A stretch of DNA of 64,000 bases. Source: an uncultured Alphaproteobacteria bacterium. Its GTDB lineage: Bacteria; Pseudomonadota; Alphaproteobacteria; UBA8366; GCA-2717185. Position 1 is the stretch's first letter, and each line of letters starts with the position of its first letter. Location: contig CALSRA010000027.1 of the NCBI GenBank assembly GCA_943788635.1, positions 1 through 64,000 of the forward strand, given 5' to 3'. The notes under the pieces are model-generated. The model saw only the letters and a list, made by a program, of their open reading frames with translations. It ran no database searches and was not told the DNA's origin. Positions 1-9,074 of the stretch are shown here, one piece after another. A program made the translations under genes and the position numbers.

Positions 1-145
1 CCGTAGCGAACAGGACCGCGTGCTCACCGGAGCCGCTGTTGAGTTCGAGGACGGTTCCTGAGCGTGGCAGGACACGTTTCAGAATCGCGAGAATTGCCGC
101 GCTGTTGCGTTGTGTCGCCGGGGCATGCAGTCGGGGATCATTCAT
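1..145 (-). CDS. DUF938-family class I SAM-dependent methyltransferase, N-terminal part
   Basis: Only the first 48 codons lie in the window; the gene runs off the left edge. Translation from ATG at 145 begins MNDPRLHAPATQRNSAAIL and continues to a glycine-rich SAM-binding loop, LELNSGSGEHA, at about residues 33-43. The opening HAPATQRN and the loop are characteristic of the DUF938 methyltransferase family; the substrate is not known to me. It is divergent from the TerB-like gene that starts at 289. The family assignment is firm, but I cannot judge whether the gene is complete. Confidence 0.8.
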   Translation of the reverse strand, partial: MNDPRLHAPATQRNSAAILAILKRVLPRSGTVLELNSGSGEHAVLFAT

Positions 146-288
146 TCTGAATGTATATGGCCGCAGCAAAGAACCGGCAACGGGCATTCCCAAGCGGAAG
201 GCAATGAATTGCGTGAGCGTGGCCCGGGAACATGTGCATTATCATGAACATGTGTGACATGGGACCGAATCTGTAATATGCGGGCGGT

Positions 289-759
289 ATGTTGACCCGA
301 ATTCGCGATATTCTGCTGGGGCAGGCTGGCGTTGCGGCCGATTCCAGCGGTGGCCATACGAGCGAGGAGCTTCATGTCGCTGCGGCGGCGTTGATGGTTG
401 AAGCCGCGCGTCTGGATGGTACGTTCGATGAAGCGGAGCGCGCCAGGATCGGAGACATCCTGAAACGCAGATTTGAGATGGATGATCAATCCGTTGCGGA
501 AATTCTCGAACTGGCGACGAGCGCCGTTGACAGTATTCCGGAGATTTATGGCTTCACCAAAACCATTCGGGATAACTTCACGCAATGATGAACGCGTGAT
601 GATGCTGGAACTGTTATGGGAAGTCGCATACGCGGATGGCGTGTTGCATGATTATGAAGCAAGCCTCTTGCGTCAGGTAACCGGACTTTTGTATGTCACT
701 GATCAGGGAAAGCGGGGGCCGCGCGCAAACGCGCTCTCGAACGCCTGGGGGAAAACTAG
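289..759 (+). CDS. TerB-like (COG4103-type) helical protein, frameshifted in this sequence
   Basis: A small all-helical tellurite-resistance-TerB-like protein of unknown biochemical role. The first frame (289-588) holds the helix with LMVEAARLDGTFDEAE. The family's second signature, MLELLWEVAYADGVLHDYE, follows in the next frame from about 589, and the expected C-terminus AARKRALERLGEN with stop TAG at 757-759 is in a third frame. Removing one C near 585 and two G, one from each G run at 706-708 and 714-718, restores a single 155-residue protein, the usual family length. Three small insertions, two of them in G runs, point to sequence error rather than decay. The pair of acidic YADG and RLDG helices is typical of the family. 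Confidence 0.75.
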
Positions 760-822
760 CGTGCGGTGCGGCCAAGTCGGTTGGCGCGTCGTGCCGTAAC
801 ATGAGAGTAGGAAAGGTGGCTT

Positions 823-1158
823 ATGACCTACGTCGTCACGGATAATTGCATTAAGTGCAAATACATGGACTGCGTTGAGGTGTGTCCGGTCGATTGTTTC
901 TATGTCGGCGAGAACATGCTCGTCATTCATCCTGATGAATGTATCGATTGTGGCGTATGCGAACCGGAATGTCCGGCGGAGGCAATTTTGCCGGATACGG
1001 AGACCGACCTTGAAAAATGGGTCGAGCTGAACCGGGAATATGCGGAAAAGTGGCCGAATATTACCCGCAAGGCCGAGTCGCCGGCCGATGCCGACGAATT
1101 CAAGGATGAAGCCGGCAAGCTCGAGAAATACTTCAGCGCTGAGCCTGGTGAAGCCTGA
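823..1158 (+). CDS. fdxA: 7Fe-type ferredoxin FdxA
   Basis: A 111-residue cytoplasmic electron carrier with one [3Fe-4S] and one [4Fe-4S] cluster by family knowledge. The first cysteine set lies at residues 9-21 ([14 protein letters not shown]) and the second at about 47-57 ([12 protein letters not shown]). The tail beyond residue 65 is the acidic extension seen in FdxA of Alpha- and Betaproteobacteria. An AGGAAAGGTGGC stretch just upstream of the ATG is a good ribosome binding site. It sits between the TerB-like gene and carD, all on the same strand. Function is well supported; the redox partner is unknown. Confidence 0.95.
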   Translation: MTYVVTDNCIKCKYMDCVEVCPVDCFYVGENMLVIHPDECIDCGVCEPECPAEAILPDTETDLEKWVELNREYAEKWPNITRKAESPADADEFKDEAGKLEKYFSAEPGEA

Positions 1159-1178
1159 CCTGGCTGGGAATCACATCA

Positions 1179-1194
1179 ATTTTGTGATATCATA
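1179..1194. promoter_or_regulatory. Imperfect palindrome upstream of carD
   Basis: The stretch TTGTGATATCATAA, with a perfect TGATATCA core, sits about 240 bases upstream of the carD start and just after the fdxA stop. It could be an operator or part of a promoter. It lacks a G/C stem and T run, so it is not a convincing terminator. No regulator can be named from sequence alone. Confidence 0.25.
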
Positions 1195-1434
1195 AGGGTT
1201 GTTAAGTATCGCGCGTTGACCATGTGTTGGCGCGTGTGGTGCTGGTCCTGATCTGCTGCCTGTGGAAATCAGCAGTATTGGGCCGGTACGGACGACCAAT
1301 CGGGCAGAAGAGCGGCATGAACGCTGTGTGCGTCATGGAGCCCTTTTGACAACGATTGGCTGTTGCGGCATTTCGCCGGAACGGCAATGCGCTCAATCGG
1401 TTGTGCGCGGTACAGGCTATTGCGGGAACAAGTT

Positions 1435-1935
1435 ATGGCGGACAAGAAAACGAAGTTCAGCACCGGCGACTACGTGGTCTATCCGACCCACGGCGTTGGC
1501 AAGGTTACGGGTCTTGAAGAACAGGAAATCGCCGGCGATAAGCTGAAACTGATTGTGATTGATTTCGACAAGGACCGCATGGTTTTGCGCGTGCCCATGT
1601 CGAAGGCTGAATCGTCCGGGTTGCGGCGCCTTTCGTCCAAGGACGAAATGAAGGCGGCGATGAAAACCCTCAAGGGGCGCAGTCGCGTTCGTCGTACGAT
1701 GTGGAGTCGCAGGGCGCAGGAATACGAAGCAAAGATCAATTCTGGCGACCCGATTTCAATCGCGGAAGTCGTGCGTGATCTTCACCGGAAGGAAGATCAG
1801 CCGGACCAGTCGTATAGCGAGCGTCAAATCTATCAGGCGGCGTTCGACCGGCTGATGCGTGAACTGGCCGCTGTGGAGAATATCGACGAGGACACAGCGG
1901 TTGAACAACTTGAAACGGTGCTGAAAGCCGCGTAG
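1435..1935 (+). CDS. carD: CarD-family RNA polymerase-binding transcription regulator
   Basis: A 166-residue protein. The N-terminal Tudor-like domain (about residues 7-60: TGDYVVYPTHGVGKV then VIDFDKDRMVLRVPM) binds the RNA polymerase beta subunit in the family. The helical C-terminal half, with RRTMWSRRAQEYEAKINSGD, contacts DNA at the upstream edge of the open complex. The start is the ATG followed by ADKKTKFSTGDYV; an in-frame codon at 1363 would add 24 residues unlike family members. It lies upstream of the phosphoesterase-like gene and rpoH, a transcription-control neighbourhood. Confidence 0.95.
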   Translation: MADKKTKFSTGDYVVYPTHGVGKVTGLEEQEIAGDKLKLIVIDFDKDRMVLRVPMSKAESSGLRRLSSKDEMKAAMKTLKGRSRVRRTMWSRRAQEYEAKINSGDPISIAEVVRDLHRKEDQPDQSYSERQIYQAAFDRLMRELAAVENIDEDTAVEQLETVLKAA

Positions 1936-2014
1936 CTCTGTTCCGTCCCTGGTGTGTAGGATCTGAACTGCGGGCAAAATTGGACTGGGGGGCATATCAG
2001 GTGCGCCGTCCCGT

Positions 2015-2830
2015 TTGCGAACCAGAGTGGTAGAACAACGCAATATTGCGACGCTCCATGGCGCGCGCCGTATCTGGACGATCGGCGCGATCCATGGTGA
2101 GGCTGAAAAGCTGAATGCCCTGCATGATGCGATAACGCCACGTCTCGCTTTTGGCGACCGTCTCGTTTATCTCGGAAATTATCTCGGCTATGGCTCGGCG
2201 CAGTTCGAGACAATTGCCGAACTGCTCCGGTTTCGCAGGATATTTCTGTCGATACCGCCCTATGTTGACGCGGGTGATGTTGTCTTTCTGCGCGGTGCGC
2301 AGGAGGAAATGTGGCAGAAACTGTTGCAGCTTCAGTTCTCCGTCCGGCCCGCGGAAATTCTGGAATGGATGCTGGCACGGGGTGTTGGCGCGACGCTGTC
2401 CGCCTATGGCGGGCGGCCGGTTGACGGATTCCGTCGCGCCGCTGAAGGGACCGTGGCCCTGACAAGCTGGACGTCGGAATTACGATCGGCGATGCGCGCG
2501 GCACCCGGACATGATGTGCTTTTGAGTGGGCTCAAACGCGCTGCCATATCCCATGAAAAGGGCGTTTTGTTTGTCAGTTCGGGGCTTGATACCACGCAGT
2601 CTCTAGCGGATCAGGCGGACAGTTTCTGGTGGGCGGGACGAAGTTTTGCCAGAATCGACAGTCCCTATGAAAGCTTTCGCCGTATCGTTCGGGGATATGA
2701 CCCGGATCATCACGGATTTTTTGAAACGCTGGATACACTGACAGTCGATGGCGGTTGCGGGTTTGGTGGAACGCTCGCTGCCGTATGTATTTCTCCCGAT
2801 GGGGAAGTGAGTGAGCGAGTCGAAATCTGA
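2015..2830 (+). CDS. Metallophosphoesterase-fold protein with degenerate metal site
   Basis: A 271-residue calcineurin-like phosphoesterase homologue. The family blocks are recognisable but altered: GDxHG is GAIHG (residues 24-28), the GDxxxRG block is GNYLGYG (54-60), and GNHE is GAQE (94-97). Thus the Asp, Asp/Asn and His metal ligands of motifs I-III are replaced, and a catalytic two-metal site seems unlikely. A regulatory or binding role is inferred only. The start is uncertain: TTG at 2015 opens the frame and GTG at 2027 is an alternative. A GGGGGG run at 1986-1991 is the only purine-rich site nearby. It lies between carD and rpoH on the same strand. Confidence 0.75.
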   Translation: MRTRVVEQRNIATLHGARRIWTIGAIHGEAEKLNALHDAITPRLAFGDRLVYLGNYLGYGSAQFETIAELLRFRRIFLSIPPYVDAGDVVFLRGAQEEMWQKLLQLQFSVRPAEILEWMLARGVGATLSAYGGRPVDGFRRAAEGTVALTSWTSELRSAMRAAPGHDVLLSGLKRAAISHEKGVLFVSSGLDTTQSLADQADSFWWAGRSFARIDSPYESFRRIVRGYDPDHHGFFETLDTLTVDGGCGFGGTLAAVCISPDGEVSERVEI

Positions 2831-3061
2831 CGGTTTACAGGGGCGCGAATGGCCGTTCCGCGTTGATTAAATATTGTACAATCTGACGTAATTCACTGAC
2901 TTAATATGATGCAGGATGTCATATCTTATTGATTTTTAACGAACTTAAAGAAGACTAAATTAGTCCACTTTTTTCTTCGAGATGGGATGGACTCATGTTA
3001 ATGTTTTGAAATCTGAAGAAAGCAACGTGTCTATCTCAGGTAGTATCGGGAAAGAAGATAC

Positions 3062-3946
3062 ATGGCTTATATCGACGATCCTCAGACGCAGCGGGCGAAC
3101 CTTCGATATATAAGGGCGTCGATGCGTGAACCGCTGCTGGAGCGCGAAACGGAATTTGAACTCGCCCGGCGATGGCGGGAATCCGGCGATGAAGATGCGC
3201 TGCACAAGCTTGTTCGCGCGTATACTAGACTTGTTGTCAGTACCGCTTCGCGGTTCCGGAATTATGGTCTGCCGGTGGGCGACCTGGTTCAGGAAGGCAA
3301 TATTGGTCTGCTGCAGGCCGCGGCGAAATTCGATCCCGAGCGGGAAGTAAGGTTTTCGACTTACGCTTCCTGGTGGATACGTTCTGCAATTCAGGACTAC
3401 ATTTTGCGCAACTGGTCGATTGTCCGGACAGGGACGACGGCGGCACAAAAAACGCTGTTCTTCAACCTTCGTCGTTTGCGCGCCCAGTTGGGTGATACAC
3501 CATCGGGCCGCATGAATGACAAAGGACGAAACTGGATCGCGACGGAATTGCGGGTGAAGTATGCCGAGGTCGAGTCGATGGAAAACCGGCTCAGTGCTGG
3601 TGATCATTCGCTGAATGCAGCGGTTGCCGATGGTTCGGACGATAGCTGGCAGGATTTTCTGGCGGACACCCGCCCAACCCCCGAAGACATCGTATCCGAA
3701 CAACTGGATCATGATGTCGGGATACACTGGTTGAATGAGGCCCTGAAGGAATTGTCGCCGCGTGAGCAGAAAATTATCCGTCAGCGACGGCTGCGCGAAG
3801 AGGGGTCGACGCTGGAGGAACTGGGGCGGGAGCTTGGAGTCAGTAAGGAGCGTGTGCGCCAGTTGGAGCATCGCGCGCTATCCAAAATGCGGGACAGTAT
3901 CAGCCAAAATGTTGAAAGGCCCGCCGACCTGCTCGTCGACGCCTGA
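3062..3946 (+). CDS. rpoH: RNA polymerase sigma-32 (heat-shock) factor RpoH
   Basis: A 294-residue sigma-70-family factor directing RNA polymerase to heat-shock promoters. Region 2 includes DLVQEGNIGLLQAAAKFDP (about residues 74-92) and FSTYASWWIRSAIQDYILRN. The RpoH box, QKTLFFNLRR, occupies residues 129-138 and separates it from housekeeping sigma factors. Region 4 carries the HTH ending LGVSKERVRQLEHRALSKMR. About 230 AT-rich bases precede the ATG, room for regulated promoters, though I could not assign one. Alphaproteobacteria often have several rpoH copies, so this need not be the only one. Confidence 0.95.
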   Translation: MAYIDDPQTQRANLRYIRASMREPLLERETEFELARRWRESGDEDALHKLVRAYTRLVVSTASRFRNYGLPVGDLVQEGNIGLLQAAAKFDPEREVRFSTYASWWIRSAIQDYILRNWSIVRTGTTAAQKTLFFNLRRLRAQLGDTPSGRMNDKGRNWIATELRVKYAEVESMENRLSAGDHSLNAAVADGSDDSWQDFLADTRPTPEDIVSEQLDHDVGIHWLNEALKELSPREQKIIRQRRLREEGSTLEELGRELGVSKERVRQLEHRALSKMRDSISQNVERPADLLVDA

Positions 3947-3966
3947 ACCGGATTTCCTGTTACGGG

Positions 3967-5436
3967 CTAGCCCGCGATTATTTTGACACGGGCGCGTCCG
4001 CCCAGTGATCCGTTCTCCGAGAGTCCATTCAGCACCAGGAAACGTTCACGGGGCAGCTTGTCCACGGACATCCGGCTCGCAAAATCATCTGCTTTTACAC
4101 TCGCGCCTGCCTGCACCACCCGCAGCCGTTTGGGACGAACGGTAGCAGCGGCCGCCGGCGTAATACATCGGAAGCTGTATGTCGTGCGTTGCAGTTCTGT
4201 CGCCAACTGGCGCATGGCCGGGACCGGCGCTATGAAAATAAACCGGAAAACCCGCCGTGCATCGAACCGTATCGCAAGAAGGCGCAATACTGCCGGTGTG
4301 TTGCCCATGCGCCCGTTTACGACACCCGTGGCTGCCGATAATCCATTAATTTCAATTGCTTCAAGACCGCTGACACGCGCGCCGGCTGCCCAGCTCCGCC
4401 CGATATAGGATGTCATTGTACCCTGAAACGGTTTGGGCGCCTGGTCGAAGACAATCTTCGCTTCGCGCTTCTTGTCGATTGCAACGACCTGTTGTGGGGT
4501 ATTGCTAAGGCTAAATCCCGCCGGAACGGAAAATTCGAACCGCAGCACGGGATGCACGAACCGCTGACCCCGCACGAATCCCTGTTCCGGGCCATCGCCA
4601 AATATCATGCCATCTATTGTGTCGAGGTACGGATTCCTGCGCCGCACCTCGGATCGGCCCTGCCCGTTGCCTGCCAGGCTGGCCGCCTGCCGAACCCGCG
4701 CTATGGTTCGCGGATGCGTGGCCGTAATATCATACGCATCGACGTCATTGGGTGACCGGCCGGCAATTCGGGCTTCCAGCTGGCTGTTCGCGCGCATCTT
4801 TTCCAGAAAACTGGTCATTCCATTGGCGTCATATCCCGCCCGCCGCAAATAGCGGATACCCAGCATGTCCGCTTCCAGTTCCTGATCCCGGGAGTAGCTT
4901 TGCAGATACAGCCCGGCGACGCTGCCGGCGAGCTGTGAGGCTTCGCCACCGACAACCGCCCCCAGCAGTCCCGCCCCCAATTGTGCGAGCATGGCCCGGC
5001 TGCGGCGCTGTGCGGAGTGACGCGCCACGACATGCCCGATTTCATGACCGAGCACGCCGGCCAGCTCGGCCTCATCCTCGGCGAGCAGCATCAGGCCCCG
5101 CGAAATATAAACGTACCCACCGGGGACCGCGAAGGCGTTGACGATGGGGCTGTTCAGAAGTGTGAATGTGAATCCCAGGCTGGGCGTCTCCGAAACCGCA
5201 GCCAGTCGCCCGCCTATGGTGGCGACATAACCGCCGGCCGCCGGGTCCTCATATACACCGCCGAATTGCTGTAGGATTTTAGGGTGTTCCTGCATTCCGA
5301 GTTGTCGTTCATCGGAATCACTTGTCAGAAGAAGGTCCTGTTTGCCTGTTGCTGGATTAACGGCACAACCGCCGAGCCCCAAGACAAGGCTGCCGCAACC
5401 GGCCAGTCCGCAAAAATGGCGCCTTGTAAGCGTCAT
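3967..5436 (-). CDS. M48-family zinc metalloprotease, lipoprotein
   Basis: A 489-residue periplasmic, membrane-anchored protease candidate. The signal sequence ends in a lipobox, LGLGGC, with Cys at residue 24. The zinc motif HEIGHVVARH is at about 131-140 and the third ligand probably lies in QELEADMLGIRY. Such proteins (BepA/LoiP-like) take part in outer-membrane protein quality control. The C-terminal half beyond residue 290 is a separate domain containing a conserved-looking FVHPVLRFEFSVPAGF stretch. It converges with rpoH with only 20 bases between them; the palindrome CGGGCTAGCCCG overlaps its stop codon. Confidence 0.9.
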   Translation of the reverse strand: MTLTRRHFCGLAGCGSLVLGLGGCAVNPATGKQDLLLTSDSDERQLGMQEHPKILQQFGGVYEDPAAGGYVATIGGRLAAVSETPSLGFTFTLLNSPIVNAFAVPGGYVYISRGLMLLAEDEAELAGVLGHEIGHVVARHSAQRRSRAMLAQLGAGLLGAVVGGEASQLAGSVAGLYLQSYSRDQELEADMLGIRYLRRAGYDANGMTSFLEKMRANSQLEARIAGRSPNDVDAYDITATHPRTIARVRQAASLAGNGQGRSEVRRRNPYLDTIDGMIFGDGPEQGFVRGQRFVHPVLRFEFSVPAGFSLSNTPQQVVAIDKKREAKIVFDQAPKPFQGTMTSYIGRSWAAGARVSGLEAIEINGLSAATGVVNGRMGNTPAVLRLLAIRFDARRVFRFIFIAPVPAMRQLATELQRTTYSFRCITPAAAATVRPKRLRVVQAGASVKADDFASRMSVDKLPRERFLVLNGLSENGSLGGRARVKIIAG

Positions 5437-5531
5437 GTTCCTGTTACTCCCATTTCTGGATTACCTGTCCATAATGCCGGTTTATCCCCGGACGCCAGCC
5501 GTCGTCTTCCATGTTGCTGATCCTTAAAATA

Positions 5532-6299
5532 CTATTCCAGTATTTCAATTTGCTCCGGATGCGTCGCCTCGATCATTGGTCCGTTATAGGATTTGACCCA
5601 ACCTCGAACCCGTATGCGCTTGCCCTCCAGACCCTTTGGGTGGAACTGCGCCTCTTCGAAAAGCCGCTGCGCCTTTGCCCCGATGGAAATCGTGAAATCG
5701 GTTCGCCAGTCTGCACCGAAATTCACATAGGTTCGCTTTCTCACCGTTGCAACGGCGTGGACGGTTCCTTCCACGATTTGGAATCCGGTGGTATCGCTGG
5801 AAAGCTCAGCAGCGTTGCGGGTGTAATAAAAGGGATGCCGCCAGATACCCCGGCGGGCGGTGCGCGCTTCTCGTTCGAAAACGAGCATTTCGGCAACATT
5901 CGCCCGATTGTCAGCGAAACTGTATACCCGCGCCATTCCCCGCCGCAGCAATTCCCCCTGCAGCCAGAGGCCGTGGGTATCATGCAGGTGCGCCAGCAGG
6001 CGGTGGTAACGGTCGATGCGTCTGCCGCCATATGAAAGCGCCAGTGTTTTTCCCGTTGCGAGCGTTTCCAGCAATGCCTTCGATTCGTCAGCGAGCGGCC
6101 ATTTTTTGAAATTGGGCCTGCCAAGCGGAAGTTTCGGTGCCTGTACACCGACCAGCCGGATTTCGCGGCCATCGTCCAGAACGAGGGTGTCGCCGTCGAC
6201 GATACTCGAAACGGACCCCGTGCCGCCGGATTCCAGCGTTAGCGACAATGCCGGGAATGCCGCAAACAGAAAAACAAGTGGGACGGCGAAACGTAGCAT
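5532..6299 (-). CDS. Thermonuclease-like (SNase-fold) secreted protein
   Basis: A 255-residue protein with an N-terminal signal peptide (VPLVFLFAAFPALSLT) and a staphylococcal-nuclease-like OB fold. VDGDTLVLDDGREIRLVGV and DRYHRLLAHLHD correspond to the blocks holding the two catalytic arginines. The acidic block usually written DAPE or DTPE is QAPK here, so the catalytic glutamate position is lysine and nuclease activity is uncertain. It is upstream of, and on the same strand as, the M48 lipoprotein gene, and divergent from the iminopeptidase gene. The C-terminal 70 residues resemble a second OB-like domain (TVRKRTYVNFGADWRTDFT). Confidence 0.75.
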   Translation of the reverse strand: MLRFAVPLVFLFAAFPALSLTLESGGTGSVSSIVDGDTLVLDDGREIRLVGVQAPKLPLGRPNFKKWPLADESKALLETLATGKTLALSYGGRRIDRYHRLLAHLHDTHGLWLQGELLRRGMARVYSFADNRANVAEMLVFEREARTARRGIWRHPFYYTRNAAELSSDTTGFQIVEGTVHAVATVRKRTYVNFGADWRTDFTISIGAKAQRLFEEAQFHPKGLEGKRIRVRGWVKSYNGPMIEATHPEQIEILE

Positions 6300-6387
6300 G
6301 TCAAATTTCCGTGGCGTGTTCTGATGTATTACACTATCTCCGGTATCACCCTAATACGAAAACCGGCGCTGGCGGGAGTAATGCATC

Positions 6388-7344
6388 ATGAACCGGAAGG
6401 ACCTCTTTCCGGACGTCGAACCTTACGCACAGGGCTATCTGGCCGTTGATGCGCCGCATGAGCTCTATTGGGAAGAGTCCGGCAATCCCGATGGCATTCC
6501 GGCGCTGTTTCTGCACGGTGGGCCCGGTGCCGGCGCGACGGCGGCACATCGTCGGTTTTTCGATCCCGGCAAGTATCGGATCATCATTTTCGACCAGCGG
6601 GGGGCCGGTCGGTCACGCCCAATTGGCGACCTGGTCGAAAACTCCACGGCTAACCTGATCGACGACATTGAAGCATTGCGCCGGTTCTGTGGAGTAGAAC
6701 AATGGCTGGTGTTTGGTGGTTCCTGGGGATCAAGCCTGGCGCTGGGATATGCAGAAGCGCATCCCCAATGTTGTCTTGCGCTGGTGTTGCGCGGCATTTT
6801 CCTGTGTCGCCGCGATGAGGTTGATTGGTTCCTGCATGGCATGCGGCGCGTTTTTCCGGAAGCCTGGAGCGCGTTTTCAGAATTTTTGCCGGAATCGGAA
6901 CGAACGGACTTGCTGGGAAATTATTATCGGCGGCTAATCGATCCGGATCCGAAAGTGCACCTGCCAGCAGGCGCCGCATGGAGCCGCTATGAAAGTGCGT
7001 GTTCAACCCTGCTGCCCAACCCGGAAGCGTCGGCACCGATTGGCGACCTGAGTAAGGCATTGGGACTGGCGCGGATCGAAGCGCATTATTTCGTCAACGA
7101 CTGTTTTATGGAAGAAGGGGCTTTGTTGAAAAATGCGCACCGGCTCAAAGGAATTCCGGGCGTTATCGTGCAGGGCCGCTATGACATGGTGTGTCCCATA
7201 GAATCGGCATCAGCTTTGGCCCAGGCATGGCCTGAAGCCGGCTATGTGATTGTTCCGGACGCCGGTCATTCGGCAATGGAGCCGGGGATCCGCACGGCCC
7301 TGATTCAGGCAACGGAGCGTTTCAAATCCCGGTTTGAGGCTTGA
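6388..7344 (+). CDS. pip: Proline iminopeptidase
   Basis: A 318-residue alpha/beta hydrolase that removes N-terminal proline from peptides in the cytoplasm. Visible landmarks are the oxyanion HGGPGAGA motif, the nucleophile elbow GGSWGSSLA (Ser of GxSxG), the acid in VQGRYDMVCP and the catalytic His in PDAGHSAMEP. DQRGAGRSRP is the family signature after the first strand. Length matches bacterial Pip. It begins 88 bases from the divergent nuclease-like gene and is followed by the PagL-like gene on the same strand. Confidence 0.93.
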   Translation: MNRKDLFPDVEPYAQGYLAVDAPHELYWEESGNPDGIPALFLHGGPGAGATAAHRRFFDPGKYRIIIFDQRGAGRSRPIGDLVENSTANLIDDIEALRRFCGVEQWLVFGGSWGSSLALGYAEAHPQCCLALVLRGIFLCRRDEVDWFLHGMRRVFPEAWSAFSEFLPESERTDLLGNYYRRLIDPDPKVHLPAGAAWSRYESACSTLLPNPEASAPIGDLSKALGLARIEAHYFVNDCFMEEGALLKNAHRLKGIPGVIVQGRYDMVCPIESASALAQAWPEAGYVIVPDAGHSAMEPGIRTALIQATERFKSRFEA

Positions 7345-7414
7345 CCGGTCTACAATGGGTACTTGCGCACGCGCACTATCTCCGTAATATTCCTCTGAGA
7401 AAACGGAGGCGAAA

Positions 7415-7933
7415 ATGAAGTTTGGTTGGGTGGGATGCTGTGCCGCGTTGATGGGCCTGGGATTGGTTCTGTCTTGGGGCAGTCAGGCACGCGCGGATGA
7501 CGACCCGGCATTCATCACGTTTCATGCCGGTGGATACGACGTCAATGACGACGAAACCGCCGGGCAGTTTAATCTCGAATACCGTTCGAACTGGGATGAT
7601 TGGTATGTAAAACCGTTTGGTGGGTTTATGGCAACCACCGATGCGGCGTATTACGGGTATGGCGGTTTTCTGCTGGATATTTATTTAGGTGACCGGGTCG
7701 TGTTTACGCCAAATGTCGCCGTTGGCCTGTATGCCGATGGGGATGGCAAGGATCTTGGCTCTACGATTGAATTCCGGTCTGGCGTGGAACTGGCCTATCG
7801 TTTCGACAACCGCGCCCGGCTTGGTGTCGGATTTCATCACATTTCAAACGCGCATTTGTCCGACGACAACCCCGGGACAGAAACGCTGACCCTGATTTTT
7901 TCCCTGCCGCTATCAGATTTATTTGCTGACTGA
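7415..7933 (+). CDS. PagL-like lipid A 3-O-deacylase (acyloxyacyl hydrolase)
   Basis: A 172-residue outer-membrane beta-barrel enzyme candidate. It has a cleavable signal peptide ending near GSQARA and alternating aromatic strands. The family active-site block is present near the C-terminus: FHHISNAHLSDDNPGTE, with catalytic His and Ser in HISN and a downstream Glu. PagL homologues remove the 3-O acyl chain of lipid A and change how the envelope is sensed by hosts or phages. A strong ACGGAGGCG ribosome binding site precedes the ATG. It converges with the hydroxyacid dehydrogenase gene, six bases away. Confidence 0.82.
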   Translation: MKFGWVGCCAALMGLGLVLSWGSQARADDDPAFITFHAGGYDVNDDETAGQFNLEYRSNWDDWYVKPFGGFMATTDAAYYGYGGFLLDIYLGDRVVFTPNVAVGLYADGDGKDLGSTIEFRSGVELAYRFDNRARLGVGFHHISNAHLSDDNPGTETLTLIFSLPLSDLFAD

Positions 7934-7939
7934 CGGCGT

Positions 7940-8917
7940 TCAGGTTGTGGTTTTCACAGCAGGATTGACGACATTGATCGGGTTGCCGGCCTCGTAGGCG
8001 AGAATCTGGTCGAAGATATCTGTGAACTGCAGCTCATATTCTTCATGCGACACATAGCCGATATGCGGTGTGACGACGACATTGTTCATGCTGAATAGCG
8101 GATGGCTGCCGTCGTGCACTGGTTCTTCCTCGAACACGTCGATTGCGGCCATTCCGGGACGACCCGCATTCAAGGCATCCACCAGCGCACCGGGTTCGAC
8201 GAGACCCGCCCGACTGGTATTGACCAGAAGAGCCGTTGGTTTCATGCGGGCGAGATCGGCAGGGGTTACAATGCCGCGGGTCGCATCAACCAGTCGCATA
8301 TGTAACGACAGAACGTCGCTTTCCTCGAAAAACGCATTCTTGCTGGCCGCTGCGGTGTAGCCATCGGCTGTTGCACGTTCGCGGGCCTCGTCGCGCGCCC
8401 AGACCAGTACGTTCATGCCGAAGGCCTTGCCATATTCGGCAACAGCCTTGCCAATGCGTCCGTAGCCATAGATGCCAAGTGTCTTGTCGCGCACAGACCG
8501 GCCGACCCCGGTCTGCCAGTTTCCTGCCTTCAGCGAGGCCATCTGTTGCGGTATCTGGCGCATGGCGGCCAGGACCAGCCCCCAGGTGAGTTCCGCCGTG
8601 GCATAGGAGGGCGTTCCAGGGTGCTGACTGGACGAAACGATGACGCCTTGGGCTGTGCACGTATCAATATCGATATGTGGGAAAACGCTGCGCTGACTGA
8701 TCAGGCGTAACTTTGGCAATCGTTCGAGAAGCGGGGTGCGGATTTTGGTGCGTTCACGGATGAGTACCAGTGCTTCCGTGTCAGCAAGCCGTTCTGCAAG
8801 CGCGTCTGTATCCTGGGTCTGATCGTTCCAGATGGTCACGTCATGGCCGTTCAATTTGGCGAAACAGTCAAGATTCCGTACCGTGTCATGGTAGTCGTCC
8901 AGAATCGTGATTTTCAT
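7940..8917 (-). CDS. D-2-hydroxyacid dehydrogenase family protein
   Basis: A 325-residue NAD-dependent dehydrogenase-like protein. The Rossmann motif is [17 protein letters not shown] at about residues 145-161. The catalytic Arg is in [11 protein letters not shown], the Glu in DVFEEEP and the His in VTPHIGYVS. The substrate cannot be told from sequence; relatives include phosphoglycerate and hydroxypyruvate reductases, but at 325 residues there is no ACT domain. It is divergent from the zinc-binding-type dehydrogenase gene at 9075. Confidence 0.88.
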   Translation of the reverse strand: MKITILDDYHDTVRNLDCFAKLNGHDVTIWNDQTQDTDALAERLADTEALVLIRERTKIRTPLLERLPKLRLISQRSVFPHIDIDTCTAQGVIVSSSQHPGTPSYATAELTWGLVLAAMRQIPQQMASLKAGNWQTGVGRSVRDKTLGIYGYGRIGKAVAEYGKAFGMNVLVWARDEARERATADGYTAAASKNAFFEESDVLSLHMRLVDATRGIVTPADLARMKPTALLVNTSRAGLVEPGALVDALNAGRPGMAAIDVFEEEPVHDGSHPLFSMNNVVVTPHIGYVSHEEYELQFTDIFDQILAYEAGNPINVVNPAVKTTT

Positions 8918-9074
8918 ATTTGTGCGTCCTGTCGATTGATGGCTTCGTCGTGATTATCTTTTATACCCGCTGGGATTTTAGCGCAGCCATTTCCGCGCTT
9001 TTCCATGTGCGGGTTTGCCAAGGCTTCCTTAATTGGGGCATGAATTGCCCGAACTGTCGTGAAAGGAAAAGCGC

